The position numbers and the translations under genes are program-made. The notes beneath the pieces are model-generated. The model saw only the letters and a list, made by a program, of their open reading frames with translations, searched no databases and had not been told where the DNA came from. From NCBI RefSeq assembly GCF_028714975.1, contig NZ_JAQTLH010000009.1, forward strand, positions 38,204 through 102,203: a stretch of 64,000 nt of DNA, read 5' to 3'. Shown here one piece after another: positions 1 through 8,841 of this stretch. Origin of the DNA: Sulfurimonas sp. Its GTDB lineage: Bacteria; Campylobacterota; Campylobacteria; Campylobacterales; Sulfurimonadaceae. Position 1 is the first letter of the stretch. The number at the start of each line of letters is the position of its first letter.

Positions 1-1
1 A

Positions 2-232
2 AAAAGCAATGTTGAAGAGTTGAGTGCGAGAGATTCTACTATTTGCGCCATTAGCCAAATTCCGTTTGATAAAGCCGATGATTTTATAGAGATTTCTGCA
101 TGTAGAGACTATATGCTGGAGTTTTTTGAAATGATGGTAGTCGTTCAGCTTCTCTCTTTAGAAATTTCTATAAGATTGGGTAATGATGTAGATATGCCGA
201 GAAACTTAGCAAAAAGCGTAACAGTTGAATAA
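2..232 (+). CDS. glmS: Glutamine-fructose-6-phosphate aminotransferase, C-terminal end (partial)
   Basis: The reading frame is open from base 2 and ends at TAA 230-232, so only the last 76 codons lie in the window. The tail [16 protein letters not shown] is the hallmark end of GlmS, whose C-terminal sugar-isomerising (SIS) domain completes synthesis of glucosamine-6-phosphate from fructose-6-phosphate and glutamine for cell-wall and LPS precursors. The upstream stretch [20 protein letters not shown] also fits the last helices of the second SIS subdomain. Internal TTG and ATG codons are not starts. The 5' part lies outside the window. Confidence 0.9.
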   Translation, partial: KSNVEELSARDSTICAISQIPFDKADDFIEISACRDYMLEFFEMMVVVQLLSLEISIRLGNDVDMPRNLAKSVTVE

Positions 233-245
233 TTAAATGACGCGG

Positions 246-279
246 TCATTGCGAGCCTCCTTAAGAGGCGCGGCAATCT
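246..279 (+). repeat. Interspersed palindromic repeat, copy 1
   Basis: A 34-base imperfect palindrome, beginning TCATTGCGAGCC and ending GCGCGGCAATCT, lies between glmS and the next gene. Outer arms ATTGC/GCAAT and inner arms GCCTC/GAGGC can fold into a hairpin. Near-identical copies lie at 26976-27009 and 63494-63526, and a shorter reversed copy at 15753-15778. Its function is unknown. Confidence 0.8.
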
Positions 280-343
280 AAAGTAAAAATATTTTATATT
301 TCAATTCTTATTTCATACTAAATTTATATTTTCTTAGATACTA

Positions 344-2227
344 TTGTCACAAAAAATTATTACAAAGCGATTTCATATGACGACAAAATCCAAACTTCTA
401 CTCATAGTTACCGTTATGCTTCTTGCACTAACGGCAGCAACAATTGTAAATACATCTCTAAATTTTAGAGAATACAGTATAAATAGCGCGGTTGAGAAGT
501 CACAAATGGCGGCAAACATCGTTAAAGACGGATTAACCGCTCATATGGTCAACGGCATAATGGATAAGAGACAGTATTTCTTAGACAAAATTGCGACAAG
601 CAACAATATAAAGTCTTTATGGATTGCAAGAGGGGAAAATGTTATTTCACAATACGGTGAAGGTTTAAATACCGAGTCGGTTAGAGATGCAATAGATAAC
701 GAAGTTTTAAGAACTGGCGAGAGCGTACAAAAAATTACGGAAAGCACCAGAAGTACAACATTAAGAGTTACCATTCCATATAAAGCTTCAACACCCGTCG
801 ATAATACAAACTGTATCTCGTGCCACAATGTTAAAAGGGGCGACACGCTTGGAATTATCAGTATGGAGTTTGACATAAGCGATATGCGAGAGAGCGGAAT
901 GATGACTATACTGAAGATTTTAGGAATCAATCTTCTTTTTATAGTAGTAGTTCTTATGCTGATTAACTACTTTGTAACTCCATATATGAACCTGTTTTCA
1001 AATATGCAAGATGGTATAAAAAAAGCATATAGCGGAGATTTTACACATGAATTTACATCTAAAGTCGGCGGAGACGCCAAAAATGTGGTAAGTCAAATGA
1101 ATTCTCTGTTTCGCAAGATGCAAGAAACTTTCGGAGATATAAAACACAATCTTGCAACTTTTATACCGCAAGGCAGCAGCTCATCTAAAAATGACCCGCT
1201 GCATGAAGCAAAAACTATTATCAGTGAGTTATCAGATATATATAAATTCAAAAAGACTATCGAATTAGACGGCTCAAAAGATGAAGTTTACGGAAGAATA
1301 GTAGATATTTTAAAACTTAAATACCATGTCGGTCATTTTGCCTTTTTTGAGGTAAACAATGTAACTGCAGAGAGAAAACTGGTTCATTCGACCGATGAAA
1401 AAACGATATGCTTTGAAAAAACAAATAAAAATGCACTAAACTGTAGAGCATTTAGAACAAGCAGCGTAACTATCTCAACAGAGTTTCCAAACTTGTGCAA
1501 GGCATGTGTTGCAACCGATATAAACTATGTTTGTATCCCTTTTTATATCAATCATGACATCTCGTTAACAGTATCAATGACATCCGATAAAATTGAAGAA
1601 GTGGATTTAATGAAGAAAAATATTCCAAGCATTAAACACTATCTTGAAGCTGCAAAACCGGTTATAGAGAGTCAGATTTTAATGGAAAAATTAAAAGACA
1701 CTTCTCTTCGTGACGGTATGACAGGACTTTATAATAGAAGATTTTTAGAAGAAGTTATAGATAAAATCATGAGTCAAGCAAACAGAAACAAAGATACTTA
1801 CGCAGTTATGATGCTTGATGTAGACTTCTTTAAAATGGTAAACGATACTTACGGACATGATGTCGGCGATAAAGTAATCGTTGCACTGGCAAAAGTTTTA
1901 AAAAGCTCTATCCGCGACTCTGATTTGGCTATTCGTTACGGGGGTGAAGAGTTTGTTATTATGCTTCACAATGCAAATGATGAAGGTACGATGAGCATAG
2001 CTAAAAAAATTCACTCAGAATTTGCAAAGCTCTCTTTTGATGTAGGCAACGGTGAGCCTTTGAGAAAGACTATAAGCATCGGTATAGCAAAATTCCCGAC
2101 TGACGGTGATACTATTTGGAAATGTATCAAATATGCAGATACGGCTCTATATGAAGCAAAAGATACGGGAAGAAATAAGATAGTAGAGTTCAGAGCAGAT
2201 ATGCATAAAAGCGGTGATGATTTTTAA
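344..2227 (+). CDS. Membrane-bound diguanylate cyclase with periplasmic c-type haem motif
   Basis: A 627-residue protein predicted to make cyclic di-GMP. A first membrane helix lies at about residues 18-37. A periplasmic domain follows, with a CISCH haem-attachment motif (C157, C160, H161), then a second helix at about 190-210. A cytoplasmic linker contains a cysteine-rich patch (CRAF... and LCKACVA), and the C-terminal GGDEF domain carries the active-site form GGEEF near residue 533. The haem site suggests sensing of redox state, oxygen or nitric oxide, which is inference. The TTG start at 344 has no clear ribosome site, and an in-frame ATG at 377 (MTTKSKLL) is an equally good start just before the first helix. 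It stands alone and converges on mrp. Confidence 0.85.
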   Translation: MSQKIITKRFHMTTKSKLLLIVTVMLLALTAATIVNTSLNFREYSINSAVEKSQMAANIVKDGLTAHMVNGIMDKRQYFLDKIATSNNIKSLWIARGENVISQYGEGLNTESVRDAIDNEVLRTGESVQKITESTRSTTLRVTIPYKASTPVDNTNCISCHNVKRGDTLGIISMEFDISDMRESGMMTILKILGINLLFIVVVLMLINYFVTPYMNLFSNMQDGIKKAYSGDFTHEFTSKVGGDAKNVVSQMNSLFRKMQETFGDIKHNLATFIPQGSSSSKNDPLHEAKTIISELSDIYKFKKTIELDGSKDEVYGRIVDILKLKYHVGHFAFFEVNNVTAERKLVHSTDEKTICFEKTNKNALNCRAFRTSSVTISTEFPNLCKACVATDINYVCIPFYINHDISLTVSMTSDKIEEVDLMKKNIPSIKHYLEAAKPVIESQILMEKLKDTSLRDGMTGLYNRRFLEEVIDKIMSQANRNKDTYAVMMLDVDFFKMVNDTYGHDVGDKVIVALAKVLKSSIRDSDLAIRYGGEEFVIMLHNANDEGTMSIAKKIHSEFAKLSFDVGNGEPLRKTISIGIAKFPTDGDTIWKCIKYADTALYEAKDTGRNKIVEFRADMHKSGDDF

Positions 2228-2253
2228 TTGAATACTTTGATTAAACCGAGTAA

Positions 2254-2280
2254 GCAACGCAGCAAGTGCGTCGCTATTTT
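2254..2280. terminator. Probable bidirectional terminator between convergent genes
   Basis: GCAACGCA and TGCGTCGC form an imperfect hairpin followed by TATTTT on the plus strand, between the stops of the diguanylate cyclase and mrp. A closely related hairpin occurs at 9148-9180, so this may also be a dispersed element. Confidence 0.5.
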
Positions 2281-2285
2281 GATTT

Positions 2286-3398
2286 TTAGTGTTTAGAGCT
2301 ACAAGCACTTACACCAGGAGGTGTAGTAGGCTGAACGCTCTCATTGCTTGCTCCGCCTTGTGCATTTACAGCTTCGATAGTAGCCCAAATCGACTCGGCA
2401 GCAGCCATATAGCGTTTCGCACTTTCACTTGTCGGGTTCACAAAAGTAATAGGTTTCCCCTCATCTCCCCCCGTTCTTATACTTGGCTCTATCGGAATCT
2501 CTGCGATTACTTTTGTATCGAACTCTTTAGCCATAGGCTCAGATGTTCCTTTTCCAAAGATATCATACTCGACACCCGTATCAGGCGCGATAAAACCGCT
2601 CATATTTTCAACGATTCCGGCTATGGGAATATTTAATTTTTTAAACATATCTAGTGAACGGCGAGAGTCATCAAGAGATACTCCTTGAGGAGTAGTAACC
2701 GTCAAACCTGCAGTTACCGGCACGCTTTGAGCTAAAGTAAGTTGAGCATCTCCTGTTCCCGGAGGCATATCTATAACTAAAACATCCAAATCACTCCAGA
2801 GTATATCTCTTAAAAATTGCTCGATTGCTTTCATAATCATAGCCCCGCGCCACATAAGCGACTGACCCGGCTCCATGAGTGAACCCATAGACATAACTTC
2901 AATCCCGTAAGCTTTTATAGGAAGAACTTTATTTCCGGTTACTTCAGGTTTGATATCTGCAATTCCCATCATACGAGGAATATTCGGACCGTAAATATCT
3001 GCATCAAGAAGTCCTACTTTTTTACCCTGAGCTGCTAGTGCGATAGCAATATTTACGGATGTAGTAGACTTACCTACTCCGCCCTTGCCCGAACTTACCA
3101 TCAAGAAGTTCTTGATATGCGGTGCAATGTTTTTACTTTTTGGTTTTGCAGCTTCAGGCATTTTCGGAGCTTTTATATTTACGCTTACCTTGCCTGCACC
3201 GACTGCTTTTAACTCTTTTGTCGCATCATCGGTAATTTGTTGTGCAACTTCCGGTGCACTTGAAGTAATCTCTACATTAAAACTAACATCATTTCCGCTG
3301 ATTTCTATACTATTTACAAAACCGAAAGTTACGATATCCTTAGTAAAACCGGGATATAAAACTTTTGATAGTGCCGAATTTACAATATCTTTAGTCAT
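2286..3398 (-). CDS. mrp: Mrp/ApbC-type Fe-S cluster carrier ATPase
   Basis: A 370-residue member of the Mrp/NBP35 P-loop family that carries and transfers Fe-S clusters in the cytoplasm. Residues 1 to about 85 are a MIP18/DUF59-type domain. The deviant Walker A motif GKGGVGKST lies at about 104-112, followed by DADIYGPNIPRMMG and DMPPGTGD, both typical of the family. The CxxC that usually follows ENMS, where a bridging cluster binds in a dimer, is not visible: the sequence reads ENMSGFIAPDTGVEYD. The only cysteine seen near the end is in SACSSKH. It lies 95 bases downstream of thiC on the same strand. In Salmonella, ApbC is needed for ThiC activity, so the pairing makes sense. Confidence 0.92.
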   Translation of the reverse strand: MTKDIVNSALSKVLYPGFTKDIVTFGFVNSIEISGNDVSFNVEITSSAPEVAQQITDDATKELKAVGAGKVSVNIKAPKMPEAAKPKSKNIAPHIKNFLMVSSGKGGVGKSTTSVNIAIALAAQGKKVGLLDADIYGPNIPRMMGIADIKPEVTGNKVLPIKAYGIEVMSMGSLMEPGQSLMWRGAMIMKAIEQFLRDILWSDLDVLVIDMPPGTGDAQLTLAQSVPVTAGLTVTTPQGVSLDDSRRSLDMFKKLNIPIAGIVENMSGFIAPDTGVEYDIFGKGTSEPMAKEFDTKVIAEIPIEPSIRTGGDEGKPITFVNPTSESAKRYMAAAESIWATIEAVNAQGGASNESVQPTTPPGVSACSSKH

Positions 3399-3493
3399 AT
3401 TTTACATTTTCCTCTATTGAATTTAATTTTATAACTCTACCATAATTAAATAAGACAAAAATTGTCCTATATCAATTAATTATGATTTTTAAG

Positions 3494-4885
3494 TTAAATT
3501 GCCTCTCTAATCTTTGCCTCATTCTCTTTTGCTTCTCTTGCTATCTTCTCGATTGCTTCAGGATTATCCATAATATTTTGAGTTATCTTGTATGAACAAA
3601 ACTTCGGTCCGCACATAGAGCAAAACTCCGCCTCTTTAAACACATCTTGGGGAAGAGTCTCATCGTGGTACTCTTGTGCTCTCTCGCTATCAAGCGCCAA
3701 CTCAAACTGTCTTTTCCAGTCAAAACGGTATCTTGCATCACTCATCTCATCATCGATATCTCTGGCACCCTTGCGTCCTCTTGCAATGTCTGCCGCATGA
3801 GCTGCTATTTTATAAGCGATAATCCCCTCTCTTACATCATTTGCATTTGGCAAACCTAAATGCTCTTTCGGCGTAACATAACAGAGCATACTAGCTCCAT
3901 GCCATCCGCCCACGGCTGCTCCGATAGCCGAGCTGATATGGTCGTATCCGGCAGCTATATCGGTAACTAAAGGTCCTAAAATATAAAAAGGCGCTTCATG
4001 GCAAAGTTCTCTTTGAAGCTTCATATTTCGCTCAATCTGATTTAACGGAACATGCCCCGGTCCTTCAATCATAACCTGAACATCCTTCTCCCATGCTCTA
4101 AGAGTTAAATCGCCTAAAACCTTAAGCTCTCCAAGCTGTGCATCATCGCTGGCATCCGCTAAACATCCGGGACGGAGTGAATCGCCAAGAGAGAGTGCAA
4201 CATCATACTTCGCACAAATATCTAAAATCTTATCATATGCCGTATAAAAAGGATTTTCTCTATGATAGTGCATCATCCACGCAGCCATTAAACTTCCGCC
4301 GCGGCTAACAATCCCCATCTTTCTTTTTGCGATTTTAGGCATAGTTTCAAGTAAAAAGCCGGCATGAATAGTAAAGTAACTCACACCCTGTTGTGCTTGG
4401 CGTTCCAGTACTTCAAGCATTACCTCTATGCTTAAATCTTCTATCTTATTTCCGACATCGTGAAGTATCTGATAAATCGGCACTGTTCCGATAGGAATCT
4501 TTGATGATGCGATTACGGCTTTACGAATCTCGTCCAAATCCCCGCCGGTAGATAAATCCATTGCCGTATCGGCTTTGTAGTGCTGAGACACTTGCATCTT
4601 CTCAACTTCGCCTTGTACATCCGAAGCAATTGCAGAAGAGCCGATATTTGCATTTATTTTACATCTCGCTGCTATTCCGATTGCCATCGGTTCAAGTGTC
4701 GTGTGATTTACATTTGCAGGAATAATCAATCTTCCTCTTGCAATTTCACTGCGAATCAACTCGGGAGATAAATTTTCTATTTTAGCGACATACTCCATCT
4801 CTTGGGTAATAATGCCTTTTTTTGCATAATACATCTGTGTTCTCACAGAGTCGTTTTGGCGTTCTTGCACCCATGAACTTCTCAT
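3494..4885 (-). CDS. thiC: Phosphomethylpyrimidine synthase ThiC
   Basis: A radical-SAM enzyme that rearranges aminoimidazole ribotide into hydroxymethylpyrimidine phosphate in thiamine synthesis. The C-terminal CSMCGPKFC supplies the unusual CxxCxxxxC cluster ligands (about C422, C425, C430). EGPGHVPL and [14 protein letters not shown] stretches (here [11 protein letters not shown]) are also typical. I chose the ATG at 4885 because GGGAG lies 5 bases upstream; the TTG at 4897 would overlap that ribosome site. The protein is then 463 residues, in the short bacterial form. No TPP riboswitch could be recognised in the leader, but an inverted repeat lies at 4921-4936. Confidence 0.95.
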   Translation of the reverse strand: MRSSWVQERQNDSVRTQMYYAKKGIITQEMEYVAKIENLSPELIRSEIARGRLIIPANVNHTTLEPMAIGIAARCKINANIGSSAIASDVQGEVEKMQVSQHYKADTAMDLSTGGDLDEIRKAVIASSKIPIGTVPIYQILHDVGNKIEDLSIEVMLEVLERQAQQGVSYFTIHAGFLLETMPKIAKRKMGIVSRGGSLMAAWMMHYHRENPFYTAYDKILDICAKYDVALSLGDSLRPGCLADASDDAQLGELKVLGDLTLRAWEKDVQVMIEGPGHVPLNQIERNMKLQRELCHEAPFYILGPLVTDIAAGYDHISSAIGAAVGGWHGASMLCYVTPKEHLGLPNANDVREGIIAYKIAAHAADIARGRKGARDIDDEMSDARYRFDWKRQFELALDSERAQEYHDETLPQDVFKEAEFCSMCGPKFCSYKITQNIMDNPEAIEKIAREAKENEAKIREAI

Positions 4886-4920
4886 TATTTCTCCCAATAT
4901 AAATATAATTACACTTGTTA

Positions 4921-4936
4921 TGAACCGATACGGTCA
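4921..4936. promoter_or_regulatory. Inverted repeat upstream of thiC, possible operator
   Basis: TGAACCGATACGGTCA is a 16-base imperfect palindrome (arms TGAaCCG / CGGTCA) in the divergent gap between thiC and ispDF, about 36 bases upstream of the thiC ATG. Its size and symmetry fit a dimeric repressor site such as TetR-type operators. No regulator is identified and the role is inference. Confidence 0.3.
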
Positions 4937-5076
4937 GTTATAGATTGAAAATATAGTCAAATAAAGTTAATCTAAAGTTAAGGGCACCTCCTAATTTTAT
5001 TATTGAATATTTATCAAGATAAAAAAAGCTTTTGCAGTGTATAATTTCGTAACACTTAAAATTTCTAGGAGTTTAA

Positions 5077-6198
5077 TTGTCTAGTTTGACACTTATTTTA
5101 CTTGCAGCGGGCAGTTCAACGCGTTTTGGGCTAGATGTTAAAAAACAATGGCTCAGAGTTGGAGATCAACCTTTGTGGCAGTTTGTAGCTGAAAAATTTG
5201 AAAAAACTAAACACTTCGATAAAATTATCATAACCTCATCGTCCGATGACATTGAATTTATGAAAAATTACGCTGATTTTACTTTCATTGAGGGCGGTTC
5301 AACCAGACAAGAATCTCTAAAAAACTCTCTTTGCGAAGTAGATACGGAGTTTGTCCTTGTAAGTGATATTGCCCGTTCATGCATAAGTGAAGAGTTTTTA
5401 AACGAAATTATCTCTCATATAGGCAAAAGTGATTGTATCGTTCCATATCTCAAAGTTAATGATACTATCGTTTATGATGATGTAACAATTGATAGAGATA
5501 AAGTAAAGATGATTCAAACACCTCAGCTCTCACGCACGGCAGCTCTTAAGAGTGCGCTTTTACAAAAAGAGGAGTTTACGGATGAGAGCAGCGCAATAGT
5601 TGCAAACGGAGGCAAAAGAGAGTTTATTTTGGGCGAGAGCAGCGCTCATAAAATAACCCGTATAGACGACCTAAAAGAAGTACCGTGTCTAATTCCGCCC
5701 TCAAATGACACACTTAGCGGAACAGGTTTTGATGTACATGCTTTTGACGATAAAGGTGAGATGTATCTCGGCGGCGTAAAGATAGAGTCTGCTTACGGCT
5801 TTAAGGCGCATAGCGACGGGGATGTAGCCATTCATGCACTTATCGACGCACTTCTTGGAGCTGCAGGAATGGGAGATATCGGTATGATGTTTCCAGACAG
5901 CAACGATATGTACAAAGGTATAGATTCTAAAGAGCTGCTAAAGAGAGTCGTCACTAAACTTCGTCACTTTGGCTTTGTTATAGTAAATGTAGATTTAACC
6001 ATAGCGGCAGAAAAACCAAGAATCGGCAACTATAAACTACCGATGAGAAAAACTCTCAGCGCTATCTTAAACATAGAGAGCCAAAGAGTAAATATAAAAG
6101 CTACAACAACTGAAAAACTAGGCTTTATAGGCAGAGGTGAGGGTGTCGGAGTAATTGCGAACGCAAATTTAAAATATTTTGATTGGATGAGAAGTTGA
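5077..6198 (+). CDS. ispDF: Bifunctional IspD/IspF isoprenoid enzyme
   Basis: A fusion of two MEP-pathway enzymes, common in Campylobacterota. Residues 1 to about 205 are the cytidylyltransferase IspD, with nucleotide-binding start LILLAAGSSTRFG. From about residue 212 the IspF domain (TGFDVHAF, FKAHSDGDVAIHALIDALLGA) makes 2-C-methyl-D-erythritol 2,4-cyclodiphosphate. D and H in DVH and the later HSDGD are the expected metal and substrate contacts. The start is TTG 5077, supported by AGGAG about 5 bases upstream. The stop overlaps the next gene by 16 bases, indicating translational coupling. Confidence 0.95.
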   Translation: MSSLTLILLAAGSSTRFGLDVKKQWLRVGDQPLWQFVAEKFEKTKHFDKIIITSSSDDIEFMKNYADFTFIEGGSTRQESLKNSLCEVDTEFVLVSDIARSCISEEFLNEIISHIGKSDCIVPYLKVNDTIVYDDVTIDRDKVKMIQTPQLSRTAALKSALLQKEEFTDESSAIVANGGKREFILGESSAHKITRIDDLKEVPCLIPPSNDTLSGTGFDVHAFDDKGEMYLGGVKIESAYGFKAHSDGDVAIHALIDALLGAAGMGDIGMMFPDSNDMYKGIDSKELLKRVVTKLRHFGFVIVNVDLTIAAEKPRIGNYKLPMRKTLSAILNIESQRVNIKATTTEKLGFIGRGEGVGVIANANLKYFDWMRS

Positions 6199-7082
6199 GA
6201 ATATTAATTATAGAAAACGAAGTTTATTTGGCGCAAAGTATTGCTACAAAACTAAGTGAGTTAGGTCATATCTGCGAAATGTGTACATCAACGAGAGATG
6301 CTATAAAGAGCAATATTTATGATGTTGTTCTGCTCTCAACCAACATAAACGGACAAGATTTCAGTCCGATTATAGAAACATTTAAAAAATCGATTATTAT
6401 TTTAATGGTTTCATACATTAGTAACGATACGGTTTCTAAACCTCTTTCGGCAGGTGCAAAAGATTATATTTTAAAACCGTTTATGATTGAAGAGCTGATT
6501 AGAAAAATAAATCACTATCAAGATTATGAAAAATTAAAAAAGAGAAATGAAGCATACGACAAGTATCTAACGCACACCTTCTCATCTCTTGTGGGCGAAC
6601 ACAACTTTGAGGGTTTGGAGTTTCCTCTCTTTATCTCATCTCCATATCAAAAACATGCAGACTCTTTTGCGTTTGAATATGCAAAAAAGAAAAATTTGCC
6701 GCTACATTTTATAACGCTTAGCGATATGAAAGCGATAAGCGAGATAGAATCGATTACGGAAAATTCGCTTATCTATATCATAGATCTTCAGATTCTTAAA
6801 AAAAGCGAGAGAAAAGCTTTATACGCCCTGCTTGAAAATAAAAAAGCAATTATTTGCAGTACGGACAAAATAGAAGACGACGAATATGAGGTCATAGAGA
6901 TTAAGAGCGAAAGCAATATCTTTGATCAAGGCGAAATTCTTCCTATAGAAGATTATGTAAAATATATAGTTTTAAACTATCAACACAAATTTCCTGATAC
7001 CGAATTATCAAAAAAACTCGGAATAAGCCGTAAAAGTTTATGGGAAAAACGAAAGAAGTATGACATTGTTAAGAAAAAATAA
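6183..7082 (+). CDS. Atypical orphan response regulator, HP1021/Cj1608 type
   Basis: A 299-residue regulator with an N-terminal receiver-like domain (about 1-115) and a C-terminal helix-turn-helix (ELSKKLGISRKSLWEKRK). The phospho-accepting Asp is missing: the strand that normally ends in LLD reads DVVLLSTN, although the downstream Lys (LKPF) is kept. This matches HP1021 of Helicobacter pylori, a phosphorylation-independent orphan regulator that binds the replication origin and responds to redox state. The order ispDF - regulator - sat - pgpA is that of Campylobacter jejuni. The start is probably TTG 6183 inside ispDF, with TTG 6195 possible. It overlaps sat by 23 bases. Confidence 0.82.
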   Translation: MDEKLRILIIENEVYLAQSIATKLSELGHICEMCTSTRDAIKSNIYDVVLLSTNINGQDFSPIIETFKKSIIILMVSYISNDTVSKPLSAGAKDYILKPFMIEELIRKINHYQDYEKLKKRNEAYDKYLTHTFSSLVGEHNFEGLEFPLFISSPYQKHADSFAFEYAKKKNLPLHFITLSDMKAISEIESITENSLIYIIDLQILKKSERKALYALLENKKAIICSTDKIEDDEYEVIEIKSESNIFDQGEILPIEDYVKYIVLNYQHKFPDTELSKKLGISRKSLWEKRKKYDIVKKK

Positions 7083-8250
7083 AACTCTCTTAATAGACAA
7101 AGAGGCGGCATCTGCACTAGAACTTTTAAAAGACGGCTTGCTCTCTCCCGTTAAATCGTTAATGAATGAAGAACAGAGCAAAAGTGTCCTAAAAACAGGA
7201 CTGATTGACGGAAAATCTTTTCCTTTTCCTTTCATCTTGGCACCTTCGGGAAAAAGAAATTTAGAAGTATTGGGCTCGCTAAAACAAGGCGAAGAGATTA
7301 CGATTCTTTTTGAGGAAGAGCCTTTTGCAACTTTAAGCGTTGATGAAGTTTTTCATATAGATCCAAATCAGAGAATAAGACAGATTTACGGAACGGACGA
7401 TATCTCTCACCCAGGCGTTATGGCAACACTAAAGAGAATCGGCTCTTTAGCGGTAAGCGGTGAATACACGCTCTTAAATAAATCAAGCAATATAAATAAA
7501 CAGATAATATCAGACGCAAAAAATCTTATTGACGCAAAACATACGACTGCGCTTGTAATGGGAGCAAATCCTCTGCATCGCGCTCATGAAAAACTGATTC
7601 GCCAAACGCTTGAAAATACGGATCTGCTTGTTATCTTTTTGCTAAAACCGTATACGGAATCAAATCTATCATACGAGATAAGAAAAAAAGCGCTTGATTT
7701 TTTCATAAACAATTTTTTAACAAAAAATCATGTAGTTATCGTACCGCTTGAAAACAGCTATCTTTTTGCCGGATACAATGAGATAATCATTGACGCCGTC
7801 GTTGCAAAAAACTACGGTTGCGATAAACTTACCATCGGTCGAAACCATGCAGGTTTAGGTATGTTTTACGACTGTAATTCAAACAAATCCATCATTGATA
7901 AAGTAGTCGGAATAGATATAGAGATTGCCGTTGCAAGCGAATATGTTTATTGCGATAAATGTACGACGCTTGTTAGTAAAAATACCTGTCCTCACGGGCA
8001 GCATCATCAAATATCTTATCATTCAAACTCTATTTTAGAGCTTTTGGAACTTGGTATTTTACCGCCTACGATACTTATGAGAAAAGAGATTTCAGCGGTT
8101 ATTTTATCAAAACTGCATCCTAACAGATTTAAAAATCTTGAAAGACTCTACTATGACATCCTACCGATTGAGGGGCTTTTAGAAGAGCATACGGAGAATG
8201 ATTTTTACTTAGAGTTGATGAAACTTTATCAAACAACATCACTGACATAG
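7060..8250 (+). CDS. sat: ATP sulfurylase family protein (sulfate adenylyltransferase)
   Basis: A 396-residue protein of the Sat family, which interconverts ATP plus sulfate with APS plus pyrophosphate. The family frame is clear: an N-terminal PUA-like part, then GANPLHRAHE, GRNHAGLG and a cysteine cluster CDKC...CPHGQHH as in other bacterial Sat proteins. Two usually strict positions differ. The QTRNPxHRAHE motif reads VMGANPLHRAHE (Arg to Ala), and GRDHAG reads GRNHAG. ATG 7060 lies inside the preceding gene after GAAAGAAG. The family is sure; catalysis is less so because of these changes. Confidence 0.85.
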   Translation: MTLLRKNKTLLIDKEAASALELLKDGLLSPVKSLMNEEQSKSVLKTGLIDGKSFPFPFILAPSGKRNLEVLGSLKQGEEITILFEEEPFATLSVDEVFHIDPNQRIRQIYGTDDISHPGVMATLKRIGSLAVSGEYTLLNKSSNINKQIISDAKNLIDAKHTTALVMGANPLHRAHEKLIRQTLENTDLLVIFLLKPYTESNLSYEIRKKALDFFINNFLTKNHVVIVPLENSYLFAGYNEIIIDAVVAKNYGCDKLTIGRNHAGLGMFYDCNSNKSIIDKVVGIDIEIAVASEYVYCDKCTTLVSKNTCPHGQHHQISYHSNSILELLELGILPPTILMRKEISAVILSKLHPNRFKNLERLYYDILPIEGLLEEHTENDFYLELMKLYQTTSLT

Positions 8251-8257
8251 GAAAGAA

Positions 8258-8767
8258 ATGAACTGGTTTTTTATAACGCTTGGATATAGCGGACTATCTC
8301 CAAAAGCTCCCGGAACTGTCGGAACTCTTGTTTCGCTTCCTCTTGGAATGTTGATACTTATCTATTTTGATGCACAAACTCTATTTTTAGCGACACTTCT
8401 GATATCAATAATAGCCATCCGCGAGATAAACAAATATGAAGCCTCAAGCGGTATACATGATGATAAACGAATAGTTATAGATGAGCTATCGGGAATGTGG
8501 TTTGCGTTAAGCGTTGCACCTGCGATAAGCGTAAGTTTAAGCGAAGTTACAGATTTTCAAAACGGTTTTTTAGTTCAAAGCTTACTCTCTTTTGCGCTTT
8601 TTAGATACTTTGACATAAAAAAACCCTCAATTATCGGCAGACTTGACCGTGAAGCCAAAGGCGGAGTCGGTGTTGTGGCAGATGACATCGTTGCCGGTTT
8701 TGCAGCGGGAATTTTAAGCGCTCTTATTTGGCAGGGATACTTACAGTTTCATAGTATTATTGCGTAA
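8258..8767 (+). CDS. pgpA: Phosphatidylglycerophosphatase A
   Basis: A 169-residue inner-membrane phosphatase that converts phosphatidylglycerophosphate to phosphatidylglycerol. Recognisable PgpA features are SPKAPGTVGTL near the N-terminus, DDKRIVIDELSGMW in the middle, the FRYFDIKKPSIIGRLDR segment and VADDIVAG near the end, with hydrophobic helices between. It follows sat by 7 bases with AGGAAAG as ribosome site and is the last gene of the ispDF operon. Confidence 0.93.
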   Translation: MNWFFITLGYSGLSPKAPGTVGTLVSLPLGMLILIYFDAQTLFLATLLISIIAIREINKYEASSGIHDDKRIVIDELSGMWFALSVAPAISVSLSEVTDFQNGFLVQSLLSFALFRYFDIKKPSIIGRLDREAKGGVGVVADDIVAGFAAGILSALIWQGYLQFHSIIA

Positions 8768-8826
8768 CACTATATTGACAAGCAGAAAATCAAATTAAAA
8801 ATTACACACTAAAATTTAAATTTCTG

Positions 8827-8835
8827 TGTTATAAT
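8827..8835 (+). promoter_or_regulatory. Extended -10 promoter of the antisense RNA
   Basis: TGTTATAAT is a perfect extended -10 hexamer pointing rightwards, with no obvious -35 box (common in this phylum). Transcription would begin near 8842. The block TTATAATTTTA (8829-8839) followed by AGTTGG (8842-8847) is mirrored on the other strand at 9016-9037. Confidence 0.6.
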
Positions 8836-8841
8836 TTTACT

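Noticed and set aside
541..930. 129-residue minus-strand frame in the diguanylate cyclase gene
   Set aside because: It lies wholly opposite a gene with strong motifs and has no recognisable features or ribosome site.
4898..5000. TPP riboswitch upstream of thiC
   Set aside because: A GGAGGTGCCC stretch recalls the 5' part of the element, but the CUGAGA and GAACCUGAUCUGG-type segments are not found on the same strand.
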